From: an uncultured Rubrobacteraceae bacterium
GTDB taxonomy: Bacteria; Actinomycetota; Rubrobacteria; Rubrobacterales; Rubrobacteraceae
Direction of reading: 5' to 3'
Assembly (NCBI GenBank): GCA_902806085.1
Contig: CADCVH010000100.1
Location: forward strand, 1-64,000
DNA length: 64,000 nt
The translations under genes were made by a program, and so were the position numbers. Positions 25,679 through 33,529 of the stretch are shown here, in pieces (positions within the stretch are counted from its first letter, which is position 1; every line of letters starts with the position of its first letter). Below the pieces are notes generated by a model that worked only from the letters and a program-made list of their open reading frames with translations, ran no database searches and was not told where the DNA came from.

Positions 25679-26187
25679 CTACTCTTGTGTCGTGGCCGGG
25701 AAGGATGAGTCCCCCCTCCGACCTTCCCGGCCCACGTTTTCGCCCGTCTCCGGCGATGGTGACTGGATCTCCCGCCGGTACCCGGCCTCCCTCCAAGAGA
25801 GACGCTTTCCACGGAGGGAGAACGGCGCGATCAGGGCCCCGAGGCCCTGCACGGCGCACGCCCCGACGAGTACCGCCGCGGCCCCGCCAGGCCGCCGGCC
25901 AGCGAGCCGCGGCGAACAGCACGAGGCCGGCCACGAAGACCAGCCGCCGGCCGTAGATGTTCGCCACCCTTCCGCCGAGCAGCAAGAAGCCGCCGAACGT
26001 CAGTACGTAGCCCGTGATGATCCACTGCAGGCCCGCCCGCGACAGCCCGAGCTCGTCCCGGATGGCCGGCAGCGCCACGTTGACTATCGAAAAGTCCGGG
26101 ACGACCATGAACCGCGCGGCGCACAACAACGCCAGCGACCGGCGACCACCCACGACCTTGCTCAAAAAACCGCCCTCATTTGCCACG
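25679..26187 (-). pseudogene. Decayed N-terminal fragment of a DHA2-type MFS transporter
   Basis: The minus strand encodes MVVPDFSIVNVALPAIRDELG, LQWIITGYVLTFGGFLLLGGR and RRLVFVAGLVLFAAA, the first helices and motif A region of EmrB/QacA-like drug exporters. A base appears lost near 25905, shifting to a frame with SLAGGLAG, then a further shift gives AVLVGACAVQGLGALIAPFSLRG, after which homology stops and the frame ends at 25679. At least two frameshifts plus loss of about ten helices mean the gene is dead. The exact ends are approximate. Confidence 0.75.
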
Positions 26188-26246
26188 AACCCCTTACAAT
26201 CTGTTTCTTTCGAGGACACCGCGCTATCAAACGGGGGTTTTGCGGC

Positions 26247-26274
26247 TTGACAAGCCTCTACCGTTATGTAACCC
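26247..26274 (+). promoter_or_regulatory. Candidate promoter for the ilv operon
   Basis: A consensus -35, TTGACA, lies at 26247-26252. The -10 is poor at normal spacing (TAACCC at 26269-26274); a better-looking TATGTA at 26265 is too close. It lies about 100 bp upstream of the leader peptide. Confidence 0.35.
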
Positions 26275-26355
26275 TTCATCCCACTTGTGCAGATGAGTGA
26301 GCGAGGATTCTTGACGGAAGTCTCAAAAACGGCGCAGAAGAAGGTCTCGGGCCTG

Positions 26356-26478
26356 ATGCTCAAGATCCTACGCCTGCTCACCCCTCCCATCCACCCGCGA
26401 GTACCCTCGCTAGCCGTACCCTCCGCCCTACGACTAATTATCGGGGCGGGCCGGGGCGGCGCCCTCCGGTTCGCCTAG
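26356..26478 (+). CDS. Putative branched-chain amino acid leader peptide upstream of ilvB
   Basis: ATG 26356 opens a 40-codon frame that begins MLKILRLLTPPIHPRVPSLA and contains SALRLIIGAG near its end. Nine Leu, four Ile and two Val codons make up over a third of it, and four of the Leu codons are CTA, a codon expected to be rare in DNA this GC-rich. AGAAGAAGG lies 11 bases before the ATG. GGCCGG (26449-26454) can pair with CCGGCC (26507-26512), GTTCG with CGAAC (26469-26473 with 26482-26486), and CGGG with CCCG (26489-26502). The stop lies 81 bases before ilvB. It fits an attenuation leader for Leu/Ile/Val supply. Confidence 0.55.
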   Translation: MLKILRLLTPPIHPRVPSLAVPSALRLIIGAGRGGALRFA

Positions 26479-26558
26479 AGCCGAACGGCGGGGTCTCTCC
26501 CGTCTTCCGGCCGAGGGGTTACTTTCTCAAGACCGACAGACATAGGGATGGGACGACC

Positions 26559-28262
26559 GTGGAAAACACCGCTTTTAACGTCGAATACAAGCCGCGCACC
26601 GGAAGCGAGGCCATGTGCGAGGCCCTGCTGGACGAGGGCGTCGAGTACCTCTTCGGGTACCCTGGCGGGGCCATCATGCCGTTCTACGACGCCCTTCCGG
26701 ACTACCCGCTAAAGCACGTCCTCACCCGCCACGAACAGGCCGCCGCCCACGCCGCCGACGGCTACGCCCGGGCGACGAACCGCGTAGGCGTGGTCGTGGC
26801 GACGAGCGGGCCCGGGGCCACGAACCTCGTTACCGGCCTCGCGACCGCGCAGATGGACTCGGTCCCGCTCGTGGCGATCACGGGCCAGGTCGGGCGTCCC
26901 GCGCTCGGCAAGGACTCGTTTCAGGAGACCAACGTGATGGGCATGACGCTGCCCTTCACGAAGCATTCTTTTCTCGTGGAAGACCCGGACGAGCTGTACC
27001 CGACGATGAGGCGGGCCTTCGAGATCGCGCGCAGCGGCAGGCCCGGCCCCGTCCTCGTGGACGTTCCAAAGGACGTCCAGTTCGCGGCCTGCAACGACAA
27101 CGGCTACCGCAGGCTGCGCGAGGCGCCGACGCGGGTCGAGTCGCCGGGGCTGGAGCGGGCCGCGATGCTGCTCAGGAACGCGAAGCGCCCGCTCATCCTG
27201 GCCGGCCACGGCGTCACGCTGGCGGGGGCTGAGAAGGAGCTCAGGCTCCTCGCCGAGAGGACCGGCATCCCGGTCGTGACGACGCTGCTCGGCATAAGCG
27301 CCTTCCCCGACGACCACCCGCTCTACCTCGGTTGGCCGGGCATGCACGGGCAGGCGAGCGTCAACCGGGCGATCGATCGGTCCGACCTCCTCTTCGCCGT
27401 CGGGATGCGCTTCGACGACAGGATCACGGGCGCCGTCGCCAAGTTCGCCCCGAACGCCAAGGTCATCCACATAGACGTCGATCCCTCGGAGCTCGGCAAG
27501 GTCGTGAAGCCGACCATCGGCATCGCCGAGGACGCGAAGGCGGCGATGCGCTCCGTGCTCGGGCACCTCGAAGACATCCCCCAAGGGGAAGGTTGCTCCG
27601 CGTGGCGCGAGGAGCTTGCGAAGACCCAGCAGCCGGAGAAGAGGCGCGAGGAGTCGGCGCGCGGGGAGTACGGGCCTATCCAGGTCATGGAGGCCATAAA
27701 GAAGGTCGCCGGCCCGGACATGCGCCTGGTCACCGACGTCGGCCAGCACCAGATGTGGGCCGCCCAGTTCTTCGAGTTCACGAAGCAGAACAGCCACATC
27801 ACCAGCGGCGGCCTCGGCACGATGGGCTTCTCGCTGCCGGCGGCGATGGGTGTTGCTTTTGCCTACCCCGACGAGCCGGTCTGGGTCGTCGCGGGCGACG
27901 GCGGCTTCCAGATGAACATCCAGGAGCTCGCCACGATCCGGGACTTCGGCCTGAACATAAAGGTCGCCGTGCTGAACAACGGCTACCTCGGCATGGTCCG
28001 CCAGTGGCAGCAGTTCTTCCACAACCGCCGCTACTCGGAGACGCCCATAACGGGCCCCGACTACGAGAGGCTCACCGCCGCCTACGGCCTGGCCGGGCGC
28101 GCGGTCCGCGAGGGCGACGACGTGGAGGGGGCCGTCCGTTGGGCCGAGGAGCAGGACGGGTGCGTGATCCTGGACTTCCACATAGACCCGGAGAAGAACG
28201 TCTACCCCATGATCCCCTCGGGCATGAGCGTCAACGAGATGATCGAGGAAGATGGCGCCTGA
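26559..28262 (+). CDS. ilvB: Acetolactate synthase large subunit
   Basis: 567 residues. The three thiamine-enzyme domains are complete: the N-terminal domain with the catalytic Glu in LTRHEQAAAHAADGYARA (about residue 59), the central domain (about 205-335), and the C-terminal ThDP domain with VVAGDGGFQMNIQELATI and LNNGYLGMVRQWQ (about 444-490). GTG start after GGGATGGGACGACC. It makes acetolactate and acetohydroxybutyrate for Val, Leu and Ile. The next gene overlaps it by 11 bases. Confidence 0.96.
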   Translation: MENTAFNVEYKPRTGSEAMCEALLDEGVEYLFGYPGGAIMPFYDALPDYPLKHVLTRHEQAAAHAADGYARATNRVGVVVATSGPGATNLVTGLATAQMDSVPLVAITGQVGRPALGKDSFQETNVMGMTLPFTKHSFLVEDPDELYPTMRRAFEIARSGRPGPVLVDVPKDVQFAACNDNGYRRLREAPTRVESPGLERAAMLLRNAKRPLILAGHGVTLAGAEKELRLLAERTGIPVVTTLLGISAFPDDHPLYLGWPGMHGQASVNRAIDRSDLLFAVGMRFDDRITGAVAKFAPNAKVIHIDVDPSELGKVVKPTIGIAEDAKAAMRSVLGHLEDIPQGEGCSAWREELAKTQQPEKRREESARGEYGPIQVMEAIKKVAGPDMRLVTDVGQHQMWAAQFFEFTKQNSHITSGGLGTMGFSLPAAMGVAFAYPDEPVWVVAGDGGFQMNIQELATIRDFGLNIKVAVLNNGYLGMVRQWQQFFHNRRYSETPITGPDYERLTAAYGLAGRAVREGDDVEGAVRWAEEQDGCVILDFHIDPEKNVYPMIPSGMSVNEMIEEDGA

Positions 28263-28872
28263 GGCGACGGGCGCGGCGCAGAGCACCGTCAAGATCCGCC
28301 TGGCCGCCGGTATCCTCGCCCTCAACCGCCTCACGATGACCCTCCAGAACAAACGCATGCCCGTCACGGACCTCAAGATGCGCGGCGACGCGGGCGGGAC
28401 GAGCATCGAGCTCGGCTTCGACTGCCCGGAAGATTCCGCCCGGCGCTACGCGGTGCTGCTGGAGAACATGGAGGACGTGGAGGAGCTCCACTTCGCGGCA
28501 ACCGCGTCCGAAGGCCGGAACGAAGGACCTGTAGACTACGAAGGCCGGCGGTTCCGGTCGGTAGAAAACTCGGAGACGGGCGAGGTAGGCCCCGGGACCG
28601 TGTTCGGCTACAGGCAGGACGGGGACGTCGTCAGCGCGACCTACGAGGGGGGCGGCGTCCGGTTCGGGACCCTGATCGCAACCGTGGACGGCGAGGGCAA
28701 ACTCGACGCCAGGTACGGGCACGTAAACGCCTCGGGCGGGCTGATGACCGGCGAGTGCCGTTCCACGCCGGAGGTTTTGCCCGACGGGCGCGTCCGGCTG
28801 CACGAAGAGTGGAGGTGGACCTCGGGGGACCGCTCCTGCGGCCGGTCCGTCGTCGAAGAGATAGGAGACTGA
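28252..28872 (+). CDS. ACT (IlvM-like) domain fused to a beta-rich domain annotated elsewhere as 'n-acetylglutamate synthase'
   Basis: 206 residues at the position where the acetolactate synthase small subunit normally sits, between ilvB and ilvC. Residues of about 12-82 look like an ACT domain: [57 protein letters not shown] align in order with the short regulatory subunit IlvM. Residues of about 92-206 ([67 protein letters not shown]) match a stand-alone family of about 110 residues often labelled n-acetylglutamate synthase without evidence. The role is inferred as the IlvB regulatory subunit; the tail's function is unknown. ilvC starts one base after the stop. Confidence 0.7.
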   Translation: MAPEATGAAQSTVKIRLAAGILALNRLTMTLQNKRMPVTDLKMRGDAGGTSIELGFDCPEDSARRYAVLLENMEDVEELHFAATASEGRNEGPVDYEGRRFRSVENSETGEVGPGTVFGYRQDGDVVSATYEGGGVRFGTLIATVDGEGKLDARYGHVNASGGLMTGECRSTPEVLPDGRVRLHEEWRWTSGDRSCGRSVVEEIGD

Positions 28873-28873
28873 T

Positions 28874-29896
28874 ATGGCCCGCGTGTACCGCGAAGGCGAC
28901 ATAGGAGACGAGATCACGGGCAGGAAGGTCGCGGTCCTGGGCTACGGCAGCCAGGGCCACGCCCATGCCCTGAACCTGAAAGAATCCGGCTGCGACGTCA
29001 CGGTCGGCCTCTACGAGGGCTCCAAGAGCTGGCCGAAAGCGGAAGGGGACGGCCTGCCGGTCACGACCATCGCCGACGCGGTGCGGCAGGCCGACGTGGT
29101 GATGATGCTCCTCCCGGACGAGAGGCAGCCGGCGGTCTTCGAGGCCGAGGTCAGGGAGAATCTGTCCGAGGGCGACCTGATGCTCTTCGCCCACGGCTTC
29201 AACATCCACTTCAACCAGATCGTCGTCCCGCCGGGGGTCGACCTCGGCCTCGTCGCCCCGAAGGGGCCCGGCCACGTCCTGCGGCGTATGTACGTGGAGG
29301 GCAAGGGCATGCCCTCGCTCTTCGCCATCCAGAGCGACGCCTCGGGGCAGGCCAGGGGCGTCGTCCTCTCCTACGCCCGCGCCATCGGGAGCGGCAGGGC
29401 CGGGATCATAGAGACGACGTTCGCCGAGGAGACCGAGACGGACCTCTTCGGGGAGCAGGCGGTGCTCTGCGGCGGCCTCTCGGCGCTGCTGACGGCGGGG
29501 TTCGAGACGCTGGTCGAGGCCGGGTACCAGCCGGAGCTCGCGTACTACGAGTGCGTCAACGAGCTGAAGCTCATAGTCGACCTCATCTACGAGGGCGGGT
29601 TGGCGGGGATGCGGTACTCGATCTCGAACACCGCCGAGTACGGCGACTACACCGCCGGCCCGAAGATAGTGGACGCCGCCGTAAAGGAGAGGATGCGCGG
29701 CATCCTGACCGACATCCAGACGGGCAAGTGGGCCAAGGAGTGGGTGCTGGAGAACCAGGCCGGCGGCCCGAGCTTCCTCGCCATGCGCCGCAGGCAAGCC
29801 GAGATGCAGGTGGAGAAGGTCGGGGCGGAGCTTCGGGCGCTCGCGGCGGAGGGCGCCGAGGCGTCCGCGGCGAGCCCGGCGGGGGGTGTCAGCTAG
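28874..29896 (+). CDS. ilvC: Ketol-acid reductoisomerase
   Basis: 340 residues, class I length. [21 protein letters not shown] is the NAD(P)H loop; [43 protein letters not shown] (magnesium-binding Asp/Glu) and [22 protein letters not shown] are all conserved. It isomerises and reduces acetolactate. AGGAG precedes the ATG. ilvE begins on the base right after its stop codon. Confidence 0.97.
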   Translation: MARVYREGDIGDEITGRKVAVLGYGSQGHAHALNLKESGCDVTVGLYEGSKSWPKAEGDGLPVTTIADAVRQADVVMMLLPDERQPAVFEAEVRENLSEGDLMLFAHGFNIHFNQIVVPPGVDLGLVAPKGPGHVLRRMYVEGKGMPSLFAIQSDASGQARGVVLSYARAIGSGRAGIIETTFAEETETDLFGEQAVLCGGLSALLTAGFETLVEAGYQPELAYYECVNELKLIVDLIYEGGLAGMRYSISNTAEYGDYTAGPKIVDAAVKERMRGILTDIQTGKWAKEWVLENQAGGPSFLAMRRRQAEMQVEKVGAELRALAAEGAEASAASPAGGVS

Positions 29897-30853
29897 ATGA
29901 GTCGCAAGGCGTTCGCCGCGAACGACGCGGATTGGTGCTACCACGACGGGGAGCTACAGAAGCTGGGCGAGGTGCGGCTCTCCCCCGCGACCCACGCCCT
30001 GAACTACGGGACGGGCGTGTTCGAGGGCATCCGGGCGTACTGGAACGAGGAACGCGGGACGCTCCAGGTCCTCAAGCTGCGCGAGCACTACGAGCGGTTC
30101 GAGAAGAGCTGCCGGATGCTCCGCGTGGACCTGCCGCACACCGTCGACGAGCTGTGCGACATAACCCTGGAGATCCTCAAGCGCAACGCCCCGCGCCAGG
30201 ACACCTACATCCGGCCTTTGGCCTACAAGGGCGCCACCTCGGTCGGGGTGAACCTGCTGGGCGCGTCGCAGCTCTCCATCTTCACGGTTCCGATGGGCAA
30301 CTACGTGGAATTGACGGGCCTCAAGTGCTGCGTCGCCTCGTGGCGGCGCACGCCGGACACCTCGATCCCGGCCCGGGCCAAGCTGACGGGCTCTTACATA
30401 AACACGGCGCTCGCGGTGGACGAGGCGCACCGGTCCGGCTACGACGACGCCATCTTCCTCACCCAGGACGGCCACGTCTCCGAGGCGAGCGCCGCCAACA
30501 TCTTCCTGGTCCGCAAGGGGCGGATCATCACGCCGCCGGTCACGGCGGACATCCTGGAGGGCATCACGCGCGACGCGGTCATGGAGCTCGCCGAGAAGGA
30601 GATGGGGATGCCCGTCACCGAACGCGACGTGGACCGCACGGAGCTCTACGCGGCCGACGAGGTGTTTCTCTCCGGCACGGGGTTCCAGATAGCGCCCGTC
30701 ACGGAGGTGGACGACCGCGCAATAGGAACGGGCAGCATCGGGCCCGTCGCCGAGCGTTTGCAGGAGCTGTACTTCAAGGCGGCCCGCGGCGTCTGGGACG
30801 AGTACACGGATTGGACCGTCGCCGTCGAGGTTGCGGAGGGGGCGCGGCAGTGA
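29897..30853 (+). CDS. ilvE: Branched-chain amino acid aminotransferase
   Basis: 318 residues, class IV PLP fold. LSPATHALNYGTGVFEGIRAYW, YIRPLAYKG, the Schiff-base Lys in PARAKLTGSYINT (about 175-187), and SEASAANIFLVRKGRIITPP plus SGTGFQIAPVTEVD match BCAT. It performs the final transamination to Leu, Ile and Val. No spacing separates it from ilvC. Confidence 0.94.
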   Translation: MSRKAFAANDADWCYHDGELQKLGEVRLSPATHALNYGTGVFEGIRAYWNEERGTLQVLKLREHYERFEKSCRMLRVDLPHTVDELCDITLEILKRNAPRQDTYIRPLAYKGATSVGVNLLGASQLSIFTVPMGNYVELTGLKCCVASWRRTPDTSIPARAKLTGSYINTALAVDEAHRSGYDDAIFLTQDGHVSEASAANIFLVRKGRIITPPVTADILEGITRDAVMELAEKEMGMPVTERDVDRTELYAADEVFLSGTGFQIAPVTEVDDRAIGTGSIGPVAERLQELYFKAARGVWDEYTDWTVAVEVAEGARQ

Positions 30854-30869
30854 GATACTGCCGCCTTGC

Positions 30870-31067
30870 GTGAGCACTAACCGGAAATCCTACGTCGGCG
30901 CGGCCGGCTTGCTGCTGTGTGTCTGGCTGGCTATCGCGTTTTTGGCCCCGGAGGGGAGTCTCTGGGGTGCGCTCCGCTTCCCCGTGGCGCTCGCGTTCGG
31001 CCTGGTATCGCTCCCCGCGCTCTTCGGGCCGACGGACGATCCTTTGAAGAAGTGGCATCGTGGCTGA
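30870..31067 (+). CDS. Small two-helix membrane protein
   Basis: About 65 residues from GTG 30870. Two hydrophobic stretches (about 9-27, VGAAGLLLCVWLAIAFLA; about 33-52, LRFPVALAFGLVSLPALF) with a basic C-terminus KKWHRG suggest two membrane helices. No family recognised. The ribosome site is weak. It sits between ilvE and the leuA leader and its end overlaps the putative leader peptide start. Confidence 0.5.
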   Translation: MSTNRKSYVGAAGLLLCVWLAIAFLAPEGSLWGALRFPVALAFGLVSLPALFGPTDDPLKKWHRG

Positions 31068-31155
31068 GTACGAGGTTCAAACCGTTCTTTCCGCTCTCGT
31101 CATCCTACGACTAACCGGGGTGGCCGCCGGGCGAATTACAAGCCCCGGTCTCTAA
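31060..31155 (+). CDS. Putative leucine/valine leader peptide upstream of leuA
   Basis: GTG 31060 opens a 31-codon frame starting VAEYEVQTVLSALVILRLTG and ending ITSPGL. Its middle, codons GTT CTT TCC GCT CTC GTC ATC CTA CGA CTA, is rich in Val, Leu and Ile, with CTA used twice. AGAAGTGG lies just before the GTG, and the start overlaps the stop of the small membrane protein. The 10-mer CTACGACTAA (31105-31114) is identical to one in the ilvB leader. Position, composition and the nearby alternative hairpins suggest an attenuation leader. Confidence 0.5.
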   Translation: MAEYEVQTVLSALVILRLTGVAAGRITSPGL

Positions 31156-31174
31156 CCGGCTGCCCCCGGCCACC
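31114..31174 (+). promoter_or_regulatory. leuA: Alternative hairpins of the leuA leader
   Basis: Three stems are visible. ACCGGGG (31114-31120) pairs with CCCCGGT (31143-31149). CCGGT (31145-31149) pairs with ACCGG (31155-31159). GGTGGCC (31119-31125) pairs with GGCCACC (31168-31174). The first excludes the other two, and the second can nest inside the third. The first arm begins right after the CTA CGA CTA codons, so ribosome position should choose between folds. No T-run follows, so the outcome could be Rho-dependent or translational. Confidence 0.5.
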
Positions 31175-31226
31175 AGTCTCTCAGCGCCAGAGCATTCCAA
31201 CGTAGGTTTGTAGGAGGAACAGAGTT

Positions 31227-32768
31227 ATGCGTCGAGTAGAGATCTTCGACACGACCCTTCGCGACGGCGAGCAGTCGCCCGGCATCTCCCTCTCGGTAGA
31301 GGAGAAGGTCGAGGTGGCCCGCCAGCTCGCCCGCCTGAAGGTCGACGTCATAGAGGCAGGCTTCCCGATTACTTCCGAGGGAGACTTCGAGTCGGTGTCC
31401 CGGATCGCCGCGGAGGTGAAGGGGCCCCGTATCGCGGGCCTCGCCCGCCTCCACGGAGAGGACATCCGCCGGGCCTGGGAGGCCGTCCAGTGGTCCGACA
31501 GGCCCCGCATCCACACCTTCGTCGGGACGAGCGATCTCCACATCGAGCACCAGATGCGCTCGAACCAGGGGGACATTCTGAAGCGGGCGGGCGAGGCGGT
31601 GGCGTTCGCCAAGGGCCTCTGCCCCAACGTCGAGTTCTCCCCGATGGACGCCACGCGGACGGACATCGGCTTTCTCTCTGAGGTGGTCGCCGCGGCGGTC
31701 GAGGCCGGGGCGGACGTCGTCAACATCGCTGACACCGTCGGCTACACGACGCCGGTCGAGTTCTCAGCCTTCTTGCAGGAGCTTCAAAACAGGGTGCCGA
31801 AGCTGAAGGAGCGGACGCTCTCCGTGCACTGCCACGACGACCTCGGGATGGCGGTCGCGAACTCGCTCGCGGGGGTCGAGGTCGGGGCCGGGCAGATCGA
31901 GGTCGCCGTGAACGGCATCGGGGAGCGGGCCGGTAACGCTAGCCTCGAAGAGGTCGTGATGGCGCTCGCCACGCGCGGCGATTTCTACGGCGTCGAGGTC
32001 GGCGTGGAGACCAAGCAGCTCGCGAACACGAGCCGCATGGTCTCGAACATGACGGGTTACGAGGTGCCGCCGAACAAGGCCATAGTCGGCAGGAACGCCT
32101 TTTTGCACGAGTCCGGCATCCACCAGGACGGCGTGCTCAAGGACAGGCGGACGTTCGAGATCATGACGAAGGAGGACATCGGCCTCGAAGGCACGAACAT
32201 CTTCCTCGGCAAGCACTCGGGCCGCCACGCCCTCAAGGACGCCCTCGAAGAGCTCGGCTACGTCGTGGAGGGCGAGGTCCTCAAGCGCGCCTTCGTCCGC
32301 TTCAAGGAGATAGCCGACCACAAGAAGACCGTCACCGCCGCCGACCTCGAGGCCATAGCCGCAGACGAGGTAGGCTCCTTCGAGGGCAAGTTCGTCCTCG
32401 ACTCCTTCCGGGTCGTCGCCGCGACCGGCCGCCAGAGCCGGGCCGCCGTGACCATCTCCCACGCCGAGCAGGGCACCTTCGAGGCCGAGGCCGAGGGCGA
32501 GGGCCCGGTGGACGCGGTCTTCCGCGCCGTCGACGCCGCCACGAACATGAAGGGCCGCCTGACGGACTTCCGGATAGACGCCGTGACGGGCGGCAAGGAC
32601 GCTTTGGGCGAGGTGCGGGTCTCCGTCGAGTTCGAGGGCAACGAGTACGCCGGGCGCGGCCTCTCCCAGGACGTCGTGGAGGCGGCGGCCCGGGCCTACG
32701 TGCGGGCGGCGAACGTGTACTCCGCCGGGCGGGTGAAATCGCCGTGGGAAGCCCCGGTAGCGCCGTAG
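31227..32768 (+). CDS. leuA: 2-Isopropylmalate synthase
   Basis: 513 residues. [24 protein letters not shown] opens the TIM barrel; [63 protein letters not shown] (metal His-x-His) and [20 protein letters not shown] follow. Residues of about 365-505 form the C-terminal leucine-binding regulatory domain, so leucine feedback is expected. GTAGGAGGAACAG precedes the ATG. First committed step of leucine synthesis; leuC and leuD are not in the window. Confidence 0.96.
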   Translation: MRRVEIFDTTLRDGEQSPGISLSVEEKVEVARQLARLKVDVIEAGFPITSEGDFESVSRIAAEVKGPRIAGLARLHGEDIRRAWEAVQWSDRPRIHTFVGTSDLHIEHQMRSNQGDILKRAGEAVAFAKGLCPNVEFSPMDATRTDIGFLSEVVAAAVEAGADVVNIADTVGYTTPVEFSAFLQELQNRVPKLKERTLSVHCHDDLGMAVANSLAGVEVGAGQIEVAVNGIGERAGNASLEEVVMALATRGDFYGVEVGVETKQLANTSRMVSNMTGYEVPPNKAIVGRNAFLHESGIHQDGVLKDRRTFEIMTKEDIGLEGTNIFLGKHSGRHALKDALEELGYVVEGEVLKRAFVRFKEIADHKKTVTAADLEAIAADEVGSFEGKFVLDSFRVVAATGRQSRAAVTISHAEQGTFEAEAEGEGPVDAVFRAVDAATNMKGRLTDFRIDAVTGGKDALGEVRVSVEFEGNEYAGRGLSQDVVEAAARAYVRAANVYSAGRVKSPWEAPVAP

Positions 32769-33520
32769 AGGCGCCCCGCCGGGGCGTCTCCCCTGGGCCA
32801 CTTCCGGGCTACCACCGTCTGGACGGCCCCGTTCCCCTCTTCCACGCCCCGCGTCTCGCAGATCAGGCGCGGGAGGTGCGAGGGCATCTGACGCTGGGCG
32901 CCGGCGCGCTCGCCGGCGTCCTTGGGACCGGGACGCCGGGGCTTTCGGCCCTCCTCGTCGCCGACGAGGACTGGGGCGAAGCGCCGCGCGATAACGAGCG
33001 TCCTTACCCGGCCGGCCTGCCGTACTTCACGCGCTCCGCCGAGCCCCCGGCGCTCGTACTGCCGGAGGAACTATCCCCGGTCTTCCGGCCCCGGACGGGG
33101 GCGCTGCTGCCGCTCACCGTCTGGCACGAGCTGGCACACGCCTTCCTGCTGGACCGGGAGGTGGTCAGGACGCCGGTGTGGCTGGGCGAGCTCGCGCCGC
33201 AGGCGGCCTCGGTGGCGGTCGCCCGCAGGGTCGGGCTGCCGCTGGAGGGGCACCTGGGGAGCCTGGATCCCGCCCCCGGCTTCACAGTGCGGGGCTTCGC
33301 GGGCCCGGCGGGGGCCGAGGAACAGATGAAGTTCCAGAACCTCCTGCTCCTCCTCGGCGCGGCGGCGCTCGAGGAGTTTGGGGAAGGTTTCCTCGGGCGC
33401 ATCTTTCGGGCGCTGTGGGAGGAGAGAGACGTGGTCGGGGGGGCGCGGGCGGAGGAGTTGCTCGCGGGCGCTCTAGGGCCGGGTGGACGAGAGTGGCTCC
33501 GGTCGAGGCCGGGGTTCTAG
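32744..33520 (+). CDS. Uncharacterised protein with HExxH metallopeptidase-like motif
   Basis: About 258 residues, no family recognised. A central [21 protein letters not shown] carries HELAH, followed about 20 residues later by [19 protein letters not shown], which could give a third metal ligand (Glu) as in gluzincins. The C-terminal 80 residues are helical. The GTG start overlaps the end of leuA by 25 bases; the true start could lie further in. It sits between leuA and leuB, which is unusual for a peptidase. Zinc binding and activity are inferred from the motif only. Confidence 0.6.
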   Translation: MGSPGSAVEAPRRGVSPGPLPGYHRLDGPVPLFHAPRLADQAREVRGHLTLGAGALAGVLGTGTPGLSALLVADEDWGEAPRDNERPYPAGLPYFTRSAEPPALVLPEELSPVFRPRTGALLPLTVWHELAHAFLLDREVVRTPVWLGELAPQAASVAVARRVGLPLEGHLGSLDPAPGFTVRGFAGPAGAEEQMKFQNLLLLLGAAALEEFGEGFLGRIFRALWEERDVVGGARAEELLAGALGPGGREWLRSRPGF

Positions 33521-33529
33521 GAGGATCGG

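Noticed and set aside
26280-26558. T-box leader before ilvB
   Set aside because: I found no T-box sequence (AGGGTGGNACCGCG-like) or specifier-loop architecture; the leader-peptide reading explains the region better.
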